Position numbers and translations under genes: made by a program. A stretch of DNA of 14,405 bases, from positions 1 through 14,405 of the forward strand of contig DATNIC010000222.1 in NCBI GenBank assembly GCA_035604635.1. Direction: 5' to 3'. Shown here one piece after another: positions 7,119 through 13,897 of the stretch. Under the pieces are notes generated by a model. It searched no databases. It saw nothing but the letters and a program-made list of their open reading frames with translations, and was not told the origin of the DNA. The DNA is from DATNIC01 sp035604635 (GTDB lineage Bacteria; Vulcanimicrobiota; Vulcanimicrobiia; Vulcanimicrobiales; Vulcanimicrobiaceae). How positions within the stretch are numbered: the stretch's first letter is position 1; every line of letters starts with the position of its first letter.

Positions 7119-8228
7119 ATGCACTTTCTACGAAACTCGTGGTACGCTGCGCTGTGGTCGGAAAATCTGCCGTCCGAGGCGCTCGTTCCGCGCACGATCT
7201 TGAGCGAGCCGCTCGTCTTCTTTCGCAAGAGCGACGGCTCGGTCGCCGCGATCGCCGATCGCTGTCCGCATCGGTACGCACCCCTCTCGATGGGGACGCT
7301 GCTGCCGAACGATCGCATCCGGTGCGGTTATCACGGTTTGGAGATCGACGGGAGCGGCCGCTGTGTCCACAATCCGCACGGCAATCACCACATCCCGCCC
7401 GCGGCGTTCGTCGAAAGCTATCCGATCGTCGAGCGGCATTCGGTCCTTTGGATCTGGATGGGTGAGCGCGAGCCGGATTCTTCGACGATCCCGGATTTTC
7501 ACGAATACGATGAGAGCGTCCCGCCGCTCTGGATCGGGAAGCGCGACTACCTCAAGATCAACGGCAACTATACCTTGTTGATCGACAATCTGCTCGATCT
7601 GAGCCATACGTCGTACTTGCACCCCGGCATCCTCGGGAACGAGGAGATGAAAGCGGCCGATAGCTGGTTCTCGCAAGAAGGCAACACGGTGACGACCGGA
7701 CGGCGCAACGAGGACGTCCCGTGTCCCGGGCTCTACGATCCGCTCTTTCGCGGCGACGGCGCGAACGTGGACAAATGGAATGCGATGACCTGGTATCCTG
7801 CCTCGACGCTGAAGCTCGACAGCGGCGTCTGCCCGGTCGGCGGGACGCGAGAGCAAGGGACCGGGATCGTTGCTGCACATCTGCTGACGCCGGAGACCGA
7901 ACGGACGACGCACTACCTGTTTTCGTCGTCGCGCTGGAACGTGCTGACCGGCGATGCGGCCAATGCACGGATTCGCGACGAGATGTCGGAGACGCGCTAT
8001 TTCGTCTTCTCCGAGCAGGATGGGCCGATGGTCGAGGGTCAGCAGCGCAACATCGATTACGTTTCCCGGACACGCGAGCCGCACTTCGCTCTGCTCGCCG
8101 TCGACACGGCGGCCGTGCGCTATCAGCGCATTCTACACGCGCTCATCGAAGAGGAACAACATGAACGCAGACGCCAAAAAGACCGCCCTGCGGATGATCC
8201 CGTACGGGATCTACGTGCTCACCGCTGA
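7119..8228 (+). CDS. Rieske non-heme iron oxygenase, VanA/phthalate-oxygenase-like terminal component
   Basis: The 369-residue product has the full two-domain layout of ring-hydroxylating or O-demethylating oxygenases. The Rieske [2Fe-2S] ligands are C49 and H51 in DRCPHRYAPL and C69 and H72 in RCGYHGLEI. The mononuclear iron site follows in NLLDLSHTSYLH: D160 (electron bridge), H163 and H168, with a distal Asp/Glu expected near the C-terminus. The start MHFLRNSWYAALWSENL closely resembles vanillate demethylase oxygenase VanA. It would use O2 and electrons from a partner to demethylate or hydroxylate an aromatic-type substrate; the exact one cannot be told. The natural family end seems to be around LHALIEEEQ; the last 22 residues are Arg-rich and encoded entirely inside the next gene, a 68-base overlap (see findings). 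The only visible candidate electron donor is the flavin-reductase-domain protein encoded next. Confidence 0.9.
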   Translation: MHFLRNSWYAALWSENLPSEALVPRTILSEPLVFFRKSDGSVAAIADRCPHRYAPLSMGTLLPNDRIRCGYHGLEIDGSGRCVHNPHGNHHIPPAAFVESYPIVERHSVLWIWMGEREPDSSTIPDFHEYDESVPPLWIGKRDYLKINGNYTLLIDNLLDLSHTSYLHPGILGNEEMKAADSWFSQEGNTVTTGRRNEDVPCPGLYDPLFRGDGANVDKWNAMTWYPASTLKLDSGVCPVGGTREQGTGIVAAHLLTPETERTTHYLFSSSRWNVLTGDAANARIRDEMSETRYFVFSEQDGPMVEGQQRNIDYVSRTREPHFALLAVDTAAVRYQRILHALIEEEQHERRRQKDRPADDPVRDLRAHR

Positions 8229-8664
8229 CGACGGGAAAGGAAACGTCTCTGCGGCGACGGTGAATTGGGTGACGCAGACGGCGTTCGCGCCGCCGCTCGT
8301 CGCCGTCGGGGTCAAGACCGACTCGCATGGCTACGGAATCATCTCGGCGACGAAGAGCTTCGCGCTCAATATGCTCGGCAAGGATCAAAAGGGCGCCGCG
8401 TTCACGTTCTTCAAGCCGACCGAAGTCAAAGACGGAAAGCTCAGCGGCCAGTCCTATCACCAGGGGACCGGCGGAGCACCGATTCTCGATGATGCGGTTG
8501 CGGCCGTCGAATGCAAGGTCGTCGAGATCGTCAAGCAGGGCGACCACCACATCGTGGTCGGCGAAGTCGTCGAGGCCCATGTGATGAAGCCGCCGGCCGG
8601 CCGTCCCGATACGGCGATCCTTGAGATGAAGGATCTCGGCGACAACGTCTTTTACGGCGGCTAG
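8161..8664 (+). CDS. Flavin reductase domain protein (FMN-binding split barrel)
   Basis: This 167-residue protein begins MNADAKKTALRMIPYGIYVL and continues with NVSAATVNWVTQTAFAPPLV, VGVKTDSHGYGIISATKSFA and LNMLGKDQKGAAFTFF. That is the FMN-binding split-barrel pattern of the flavin reductase-like/flavoredoxin family, with the usual HHIVVGEVVEAHV segment late in the chain. GAGGA at 8151-8155 supports the ATG at 8161. Members reduce free or bound flavin with NAD(P)H or act as small electron carriers. Position suggests it supplies electrons to the Rieske oxygenase, or reduced flavin to the luciferase-like monooxygenase at 12774-13838. Rieske oxygenases more usually pair with a ferredoxin or a VanB-type reductase, and neither is visible here. 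Its stop TAG shares one base with the next GTG start. Confidence 0.85.
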   Translation: MNADAKKTALRMIPYGIYVLTADDGKGNVSAATVNWVTQTAFAPPLVAVGVKTDSHGYGIISATKSFALNMLGKDQKGAAFTFFKPTEVKDGKLSGQSYHQGTGGAPILDDAVAAVECKVVEIVKQGDHHIVVGEVVEAHVMKPPAGRPDTAILEMKDLGDNVFYGG

Positions 8665-9044
8665 TGGCTGATCCGTCCGCCTCCGACGTCCGTGCTACCG
8701 ACGCCCTTGCGAACGAGCGTACCTTCTTGGCTTGGATCCGGACCGCGCTTGCGCTCGCCGGCTTCGGTTTCGTCATCGCCCGTTTCGCGCTGCTCGCGCG
8801 CGAATTCAGCTTCGTCACCCACATCGTCGTCGCCGAGAGCGGCTTTTCGAACACGCTTGGCGGTTCGATGGTGATCGCCGGGATCGTGGCCGCGATCTAC
8901 GGCTCGTATCGGTATGTCGCGACGGCCCGCGGGCTGCGCGCAGGGAAGGTCGTTGCATTGACCGATCGCGCCGCGATCGTTGCCGGCGGCTTCGTTGCCG
9001 CCGTCGCGGTCGTCGTCGCGCTCGACCTGTTCGTTATCAAGTAG
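8664..9044 (+). CDS. DUF202 (YidH-like) inner-membrane protein
   Basis: This 126-residue protein starts at GTG 8664 with a one-base overlap (TAGTG) on the flavin reductase stop, so translation is probably coupled. It carries the DUF202 signature LANERTFLAWIRTALALAGF near residues 15-34, which combines a polar N-terminal motif with the first helix. Two more hydrophobic segments lie around residues 65-82 and 100-124, giving three membrane helices. DUF202/YidH proteins are small bacterial inner-membrane proteins of unknown function. It closes the plus-strand operon, and its last eight bases overlap the 3' end of the convergent SBP-B gene. A link to the oxygenase pathway rests on position only. 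Confidence 0.88.
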   Translation: MADPSASDVRATDALANERTFLAWIRTALALAGFGFVIARFALLAREFSFVTHIVVAESGFSNTLGGSMVIAGIVAAIYGSYRYVATARGLRAGKVVALTDRAAIVAGGFVAAVAVVVALDLFVIK

Positions 9045-9975
9045 CGATAAATTCTCGCGCGTTGAACGCCTTCGGGATCACCTTGTATTTGGCCGTTGCG
9101 TTGATGAGCGGCTGGACGAGCCGCGGATCGAGCGTCAGCCCGTCGTCGGTCCGGTTCATCTTGGCGACGACGGCCGGATCCATCCCGGAGAATCTCGCGA
9201 AGACCTCAACCGTCTGGGCCTTGTGCGTATTAGTGTAGAGCACTGATTCGCGCAAAGCCGCGCGGAATTTCTGGACGATCGGCCGGTTGTTCTTGACGTA
9301 GTCGGCGGTCGTAAACCACGCCGTGTAAATGAACCGCGGCGCAATCGCGGCATTCGTATCGGCGACGCTGCGGACTCGACCCGTCGCGAGCGCGACTTGC
9401 AGGTCGGGGACGATCGTGCCCCCGGCATCGACGCGACCGCCGACGACCGCTTCGAAGATGGCGCTGATCGGGAGCTCGACGAGCTTCACGCTCGACCAGT
9501 CGCCGCCGGTTTTCTCAAGCCACGCGTAGGTTCCAACCGTGTAGAGATCGCCGAGCGACGAGACGGCAATCGTTTTGCCGTTCAAGTCGGCGCCGGTCTT
9601 GACCGGCGAGTCGGTTTTGACGAGCAGCCCGGTGATCGGGTTGGAGGCATCGTACATGCCGGCCGGGGCGATGATCATGATTGGGACGTTGTGCGCATGG
9701 GCTGCGATGAGCGCCATGAGGCTCGATTTGCCAAATTGATACGCGCCGCCGGCGACGCCGGCCGCAACGGCCGAACCGCTTCGCTGCGCGTCGACCTGCA
9801 CGTCGAGCCCGTACCTGCGAAAGATCCCGCTCTCCTGCGCCCACAGCGCCGGAGTAATAGAATCTTCGGGGACACCTGCAGCTCTGATGGAGACTACCCC
9901 TTGGGCCCGGACGGCGTGCGGCGCGAGCAGCGCCGCCGCTCCGAGACCGATGGCGGAACGGCGCGTGATGTTCAT
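9037..9975 (-). CDS. SBP-B: secreted NMT1/THI5-like ABC substrate-binding protein (Tat-like signal)
   Basis: From ATG 9973-9975 the product has 312 residues. The frame is open much further upstream, but that stretch lies inside the SBP-C gene and has no family similarity; GAGGG at 9983-9987 supports this start. The N-terminus MNITRRSAIGLGAAALLAPH ends in VRA-Q and has the twin arginine followed by S-A-I-G of a Tat-like signal. The mature part follows SBP-A closely: SGIFRRYGLDVQVDAQRSGS, AVAAGVAGGAYQFGKSSLMA, ADLNGKTIAVSSLGDLYTV, GGRVDAGGTIVPDLQ and AWFTTADYVKNN. Only two bases separate it from the SBP-C stop, so CDGSH, SBP-C and SBP-B form one operon. Tat export would imply folding before transport, perhaps with a bound ligand or cofactor. 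The ligand is unknown. Confidence 0.85.
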   Translation of the reverse strand: MNITRRSAIGLGAAALLAPHAVRAQGVVSIRAAGVPEDSITPALWAQESGIFRRYGLDVQVDAQRSGSAVAAGVAGGAYQFGKSSLMALIAAHAHNVPIMIIAPAGMYDASNPITGLLVKTDSPVKTGADLNGKTIAVSSLGDLYTVGTYAWLEKTGGDWSSVKLVELPISAIFEAVVGGRVDAGGTIVPDLQVALATGRVRSVADTNAAIAPRFIYTAWFTTADYVKNNRPIVQKFRAALRESVLYTNTHKAQTVEVFARFSGMDPAVVAKMNRTDDGLTLDPRLVQPLINATAKYKVIPKAFNAREFIAT

Positions 9976-9977
9976 CG

Positions 9978-10910
9978 TTAGACCCTCGTCATCAACGTCG
10001 CGACGTCGACCCGACGCTGGATCGCCTTGTATTCGTAGCCTACGTCGAGGACGGGCTGCAAGAGCGTGGTCGTCAGGGACATCGCGTATTCCGTGCGGCG
10101 CATGTGCTGCACGCGCTCGAGCGGGAGTTTGGAATACTTTGCCAGGATCGAAGCGGTCTTGTCGCGGTTCCGATTGGCCCAGCGTGCCGTGTCGTAGATC
10201 GCCTGCACGAAGCGCTTCCCCCCGTCGGGATTCTTCGCAAGCCAATCATGCGTCGTAAACCACACGTTGATCAGAAATGCCTTGGCGATCGCGGCGTCCG
10301 GGTCGGCGATGACGCCGATCTCCGGCGGGATCTGCGAGAGTGACGGCTCGGCGAGGTATGCAGCTTGCACGGTTCCGCGTTGCAACGCCGGGCCCATTTC
10401 GGTGAACGGCATCTCGACGAACTTGACCTTACTCAGATCCGCACCGTTCTGGGTCAGCCATGCCTTGACTGCGGTGCTGCCGAGCGAAACGAGCGTAATG
10501 ACTGCGATTGCCTGACCTTCGAAATCCTTGGCCTTCTGATAGGGCGAGCTTTTCAGCGCACACAGCGCCGTCGTCGCCGAACCCGGCCCGTAGAGCGCGC
10601 TACCGGCGATTGCAGTAAATGGGAGACCGCGATTGACGGCATTGGCGATCAAGACGATGTCGGTCAGCGCGACGTCGACCGCGCCGCCCGCGCACGCCGC
10701 AGCGGCAGCGCCGCTGCCTGCAAACGGGATAATTTGCGCGTCGAAACCGGCGCGTTTGAAAAAGTCCCCCTCGAAACCGTAGAACGGCTCCCCGTACGCG
10801 TCGGCAGCGACCGAGCCGATCCTGACCGCGATCGTCGATTGGGCTCGGACAACCGCCGGCGCTGCGGCCGCGGCTCCGACGAGCGCGAGCGCCCGCGAGC
10901 GGGTGAGCAA
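9978..10910 (-). CDS. SBP-C: secreted NMT1/THI5-like ABC substrate-binding protein (TTG start)
   Basis: The signal sequence LTRSRALALVGAAAAAPAVV ending VRAQ has no ATG before it. The best start is TTG at 10908-10910, giving 310 residues, with AAGG eight bases upstream and the CDGSH stop four bases upstream. The mature protein has GDFFKRAGFDAQIIPFAGSG, AAAAACAGGAVDVALTDIVL, DFEGQAIAVITLVSLGSTAV, QRGTVQAAYLAEPSLSQ and VWFTTHDWLAKNP. The last segment corresponds to WFTT-x-D-Y in SBP-A and SBP-B. It is the most divergent of the four: VDVALTDIV replaces the QFG-x-SSL ligand-pocket stretch, which points to a different ligand. It is the middle gene of the CDGSH/SBP-C/SBP-B operon. An open frame continues 54 codons upstream inside the CDGSH gene but shows no sensible protein there. 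Confidence 0.8.
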   Translation of the reverse strand: MLTRSRALALVGAAAAAPAVVRAQSTIAVRIGSVAADAYGEPFYGFEGDFFKRAGFDAQIIPFAGSGAAAAACAGGAVDVALTDIVLIANAVNRGLPFTAIAGSALYGPGSATTALCALKSSPYQKAKDFEGQAIAVITLVSLGSTAVKAWLTQNGADLSKVKFVEMPFTEMGPALQRGTVQAAYLAEPSLSQIPPEIGVIADPDAAIAKAFLINVWFTTHDWLAKNPDGGKRFVQAIYDTARWANRNRDKTASILAKYSKLPLERVQHMRRTEYAMSLTTTLLQPVLDVGYEYKAIQRRVDVATLMTRV

Positions 10911-10914
10911 GAGG

Positions 10915-11142
10915 CTAGCCTTTTTTTTCGGCTTCGGCGACCGCTTTCGTCGCGCCGGCAAAACCGATTTTGCTGTGCGTCCCGTCGCAAAACGGCTTGT
11001 TCGTCGATCCTCCGCATCGGCAGAGCGCGACTTTGTCGCGGCCTTCCGTGCTGATCGGCGCACCGTTCTCATCGAGTAGCACGATCGAGCCGCCGACCAG
11101 ATAAGGCCCGTTCGGCCGGATGGTTATGGTAACGTCAGCCAT
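10915..11142 (-). CDS. CDGSH-type [2Fe-2S] iron-sulfur protein (75 aa)
   Basis: The 75-residue product starts MADVTITIRPNGPYLVGGSI and contains a canonical CDGSH cluster site: C41 and C43 in ALCRCGGSTNKPF, then C52 and H56 in FCDGTH. This three-Cys one-His ligation holds a [2Fe-2S] cluster that can move electrons or clusters, as in mitoNEET relatives. It is a single-motif bacterial CDGSH protein of usual length. The ATG at 11140-11142 has the strongest Shine-Dalgarno in the window (AAAGGAG). Its 3' end carries a run of eight A residues just before the stop. It leads the operon with SBP-C and SBP-B. A redox role for the oxygenases of this island is possible but not shown. It is divergent from the gamma-carbonic-anhydrase-like gene with 98 bases between. 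Confidence 0.92.
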   Translation of the reverse strand: MADVTITIRPNGPYLVGGSIVLLDENGAPISTEGRDKVALCRCGGSTNKPFCDGTHSKIGFAGATKAVAEAEKKG

Positions 11143-11148
11143 GAGCAA

Positions 11149-11155
11149 CTCCTTT
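11149..11155 (-). promoter_or_regulatory. Strong Shine-Dalgarno of the CDGSH gene
   Basis: On the minus strand this reads AAAGGAG, six bases before the ATG at 11142. It decides against an upstream in-frame ATG at 11199 that would add 19 residues not found in the family. Confidence 0.8.
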
Positions 11156-11240
11156 GGCCCGCGAAGCTTCTCTGCATGAGAATCGTCGCCTCTTCCCAAG
11201 AGCTGCCGAACCGGCCCGAAAGGCCGTGTGGAGGTCGCGC

Positions 11241-11792
11241 GTGATCATCGAGTACCACGGAAAGCGTCCGCGAATCGCGGCCTCGGCCTTCGTCGCGCCC
11301 AACGCCGTGGTGATCGGCGACGTCGAGATCGGGGAAGAAGCGAGCATCTGGTTCGGGACCGTCATTCGCGGTGACAATGGACCGATTCGAATCGGAGCGC
11401 GCACGAACGTTCAAGACAATTCGGTCATCCATGTCAGTGGGATGGTCGGAGCGACCATCATCGAGGACGACGTCTCGATCGGACACTGCGTGACGATGGA
11501 GGATTGCGTTATCGGCCAGGGTTCGCTGATCGGGATGAACGCCGTCGTTCTCAACGGAGCGCGGATCGGAAGCCGGACGCTCGTCGCGGCCTCTAGCGTC
11601 GTCGCGCAAGGGGCTGAAATTCCATCGGGGGTCCTGGTAGCCGGCGCGCCCGCCCAAGTGAAAAAAACGCTCGTCGGCGTCGACTTGCTGCACACGGTTC
11701 ACGAATATGTCGAACTATCGCGCGCTTACCTCGAACAGGGGATCGGAGATCCCGAACTGCACGAAGTCGTCGAATCGTCGATGACGCGTTAG
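11241..11792 (+). CDS. Gamma-carbonic-anhydrase-like hexapeptide-repeat protein, one metal ligand replaced
   Basis: GTG 11241, with GGAGG at 11230-11234, gives 183 residues beginning (V/M)IIEYHGKRPRIAASAFV. An earlier ATG at 11154 adds 29 residues of unrelated Arg-rich sequence and is rejected. The body is a left-handed beta-helix of hexapeptide repeats (VVIGDVEIGEEASIWFGTVI and later VIGQGSLIGMNAVVLNGARI), followed by a C-terminal helix, as in the YrdA/PaaY/gamma-CA family. The conserved RGD is present as R43-G44-D45. Of the three zinc or iron histidines, H64 (SVIHV) and H82 (SIGHCV) are present, but the third, five residues after H82, is Glu87 in CVTMEDC. It may therefore be inactive as a carbonic anhydrase or do another job, such as the thioesterase-like role proposed for PaaY. 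It stands alone between divergent and convergent neighbours. Confidence 0.85.
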   Translation: MIIEYHGKRPRIAASAFVAPNAVVIGDVEIGEEASIWFGTVIRGDNGPIRIGARTNVQDNSVIHVSGMVGATIIEDDVSIGHCVTMEDCVIGQGSLIGMNAVVLNGARIGSRTLVAASSVVAQGAEIPSGVLVAGAPAQVKKTLVGVDLLHTVHEYVELSRAYLEQGIGDPELHEVVESSMTR

Positions 11793-11801
11793 GCGCCCAC
11801 C

Positions 11802-12749
11802 CTACTTGCCGCCGTATTCTTCGGTCAGAAGATCGAGACGCCGCAAGATTTCTCGATCGGTACAGACGAAGAGGCGGACGGTCTCGCTATCCGCGCGGTG
11901 GCTGATCCAATTTCCATCGGGGAGTGAGAAGACGTCTTTGGGCTCCCACGCGAGCGTGTCGCCGCCGATGCGGCTTGTCCCGCGCCCTTCCATGACGGCG
12001 CAGATCGCGTGACTGCTCGTTCGCACGGGGATCGTCTCGGTCCCCGCATCGATCTCGACGGCGTAGCAGTCGAGCAAATCCATCACGGGACCGCCGGTGC
12101 GCGGATTGACATAGCGGTGGCGCTTTGCACCGTCGGGACCGCGCTGCGCCTTCGCGACGGCGGCGACCGCGTCGGGCCACGGGAAGCGGTAGGTTTCCTT
12201 CGAGACGTCGGGGACGTCGTGGACCGGTCCGGGTTCGAATGCATCGGTCCCGAGATACCGGTGCAATTGCGCGTCGAGGACGTCGAGCCACACGATCGGC
12301 TCCGCGCCGCCGTGCTCGTGCTCGTGCCACGTCCAGCCCGGGGTCAGTACCAGATCGCCGGCCTCCATCGTGCAGCGCTTACCATCGACGATCGTCGTCG
12401 CACCGCGGCCGTCCAATACGAATCGGATCGCGTTCATCGAGTGCCGGTGCGGGCGCGCCGATTCTCCGGGGGCGAGGCATTGCAGGCCGCCGGTGAGGTT
12501 CACGACGGTCGACGGCCCGGCGCCCAGGCGCGGCTCCGGGTTGATGAGCGAAAGGACGCGCCGCTCGACGACGTCCATCCCCCCCAGCCGCAGCGCATCG
12601 TCGATCAGCGGCTTCATCGTTCGCCACGGCCACAGATGGGCGCGTTCGATCGCACGTGCCCCTCCGTGCGCCAGCGCGTATTCCCATAAAGGAGAAACGT
12701 TTGCTTCGCGCCAGGCGCGGCGCATATCGGTCATCTCGGTTGTTTGCAC
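11802..12749 (-). CDS. Gentisate 1,2-dioxygenase-like bicupin ring-cleavage enzyme
   Basis: This 315-residue bicupin starts at GTG 12747-12749 with AGGAG seven bases upstream. The N-terminal cupin holds the iron site: H101 and H103 in SARPHRHSMNAIRF and H142 in TPGWTWHEHEHGG, in the same order and nearly the same positions as the ferrous ligands of E. coli gentisate dioxygenase. The C-terminal cupin (about residues 235-300, with TIPVRTSSHAICAVMEGRG and DVFSLPDGNWISHRAD) lacks the HxH pair, normal for one-iron members. Related enzymes open gentisate, salicylate or 1-hydroxy-2-naphthoate with O2. Its length is a little under the usual 340-350, so the exact substrate is uncertain. It lies 24 bases after the luciferase-like monooxygenase gene, probably in one operon; a hydroxylase preceding a ring-cleavage enzyme makes pathway sense. 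Confidence 0.82.
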   Translation of the reverse strand: MQTTEMTDMRRAWREANVSPLWEYALAHGGARAIERAHLWPWRTMKPLIDDALRLGGMDVVERRVLSLINPEPRLGAGPSTVVNLTGGLQCLAPGESARPHRHSMNAIRFVLDGRGATTIVDGKRCTMEAGDLVLTPGWTWHEHEHGGAEPIVWLDVLDAQLHRYLGTDAFEPGPVHDVPDVSKETYRFPWPDAVAAVAKAQRGPDGAKRHRYVNPRTGGPVMDLLDCYAVEIDAGTETIPVRTSSHAICAVMEGRGTSRIGGDTLAWEPKDVFSLPDGNWISHRADSETVRLFVCTDREILRRLDLLTEEYGGK

Positions 12750-12773
12750 GGCGATTCTCCTATTGCGTGTCGA

Positions 12774-13838
12774 TCACGTCAGCGCGGGCGCCTTCGCAAA
12801 GTGCGGCATCACCTTGTCGGCGAAGAGCCGCATCGAGCGCATCGCCTCCTCGATCGGGAGCGTGTGGAAATTGACTTGCAGCGAGGCATGCTCGAAACCG
12901 ATCTCGTCGTCGAGCCGGCGCAGGGTGGCGACGATTTCGTCGGGCGAGCCGATCAATGCCCCGCCGTTCTCGATCAGCGTCTCCATCGTCTGCTGCTTCA
13001 TGCGCTCGAGTTTCTTGCCGTAGTCCTTGTAGTCCGAGGACTTGACGGATTCCCAGTCGCTCGACGCCGCCAGCAGCGAGCGGAAGTACGCGGCGATGTG
13101 CGGCCGCGCGATCCGGCGCGCGCGCTCGCCGTCTTCGTCGACGAACATGTGGAAGGCGAACATCACTTCGCCCTTGCCATGATGACCGGCGTCGCGCCAC
13201 GCGTTTCGATAGGCCTGGTTGAGCTCTTTGAGTTTGGCGGCAGCCATCGGGATCGACATCAGCGAATGTCCTTCGCGGCCCGCAAACTCGAACGTGTCGG
13301 TCGTGAACGAGGCGGCGACGTAGAACTTCGGACGCGGTCGCTGCGTCGGCCGCGGGTACGTCGTCGTCTCGACGATGTCGTGAAAACGCCCATGGTGGGT
13401 GACGTTCTCTTCGCGCAGCAGCAAGTCGATCTGTTCGATCGCCTCACGGAAGCGCGCGACCGACTCGTCGGGCGAGACGCCGAAGCGGCGAAACTCGTGC
13501 GGAAGGAACGCGCGCGCGAAGCCGACGTCGAGCCGCCCGTCGCAGATCGCATCGAGCATCCCGATCTCGGCCGCGACTTTGAGCGGATGATTGAACGCTG
13601 CGATGATCGCACCGGTGACGAGGCGTGTCGCTTTGGTTCGCTGCGAGGCCGCCGCAAGGAAGACGATCGGATTGGGGCTATAGCCGCCGTAGTGGTCGAA
13701 ATGGTGTTCGACGATTCTGACATGCGTGAAGCCGAGCGGCTCCGAAGCTTCGGCGATCGCCAAGCACTCGCGAAAGTAGTCGTTCGGTGCCTTGTCCTGC
13801 GGCCCGACCTCGGGGAAGAACTGAACGCCGAATTCCAC
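12774..13838 (-). CDS. LLM-class flavin-dependent oxidoreductase (luciferase-like monooxygenase)
   Basis: This 354-residue TIM-barrel protein starts at GTG 13836-13838, with AGGAAGG seven bases upstream. Family features in order are MEFGVQFFPEVGPQ (first strand), VEHHFDHYGGYSPNPIVFLA with E44-H45-H46 near the place of the luciferase catalytic His, TRLVTGAIIAAFNHPLKVAA, DAICDGRLDVGFARAF, the REAIEQIDLLL helix, and YVAASFTTDTFEFAGREGHS near the phosphate site. The C-terminal GSPDEIVATLRRLDDEIGFE is also typical. Such enzymes use reduced FMN supplied by a separate reductase to oxygenate an organic substrate (alkanesulfonate, EDTA, aromatic or long-chain compounds). The flavin-reductase-domain protein at 8161-8664 is a possible partner. 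It is first in an operon with the gentisate-dioxygenase-like gene and divergent from SBP-D across 59 bases. Confidence 0.9.
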   Translation of the reverse strand: MEFGVQFFPEVGPQDKAPNDYFRECLAIAEASEPLGFTHVRIVEHHFDHYGGYSPNPIVFLAAASQRTKATRLVTGAIIAAFNHPLKVAAEIGMLDAICDGRLDVGFARAFLPHEFRRFGVSPDESVARFREAIEQIDLLLREENVTHHGRFHDIVETTTYPRPTQRPRPKFYVAASFTTDTFEFAGREGHSLMSIPMAAAKLKELNQAYRNAWRDAGHHGKGEVMFAFHMFVDEDGERARRIARPHIAAYFRSLLAASSDWESVKSSDYKDYGKKLERMKQQTMETLIENGGALIGSPDEIVATLRRLDDEIGFEHASLQVNFHTLPIEEAMRSMRLFADKVMPHFAKAPALT

Positions 13839-13897
13839 GAACGCACCTTCCTGTAAGAAGGGATATTAGTCCGTTGGCTGACGAATCCCTCACGGTC

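Noticed and set aside
11212..11226. Small hairpin CGGCC-CGAAA-GGCCG upstream of the hexapeptide-repeat gene
   Set aside because: A five-base-pair GC stem is expected by chance at this GC content; there is no U-tract and it lies in a leader, so neither terminator nor riboswitch is supported.
12009..12040. Loss of HxH in the C-terminal cupin of the gentisate-dioxygenase-like protein as an anomaly
   Set aside because: One-iron gentisate dioxygenases such as the E. coli enzyme use only the N-terminal cupin site, which is intact here, so this is normal for the family.
13859..13890. Inverted repeat AGGGAT...ATCCCT in the gap between the LLM gene and SBP-D
   Set aside because: Six-base arms separated by 20 bases are weak evidence for an operator, with no second copy seen in the window. 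It would need conservation in relatives.
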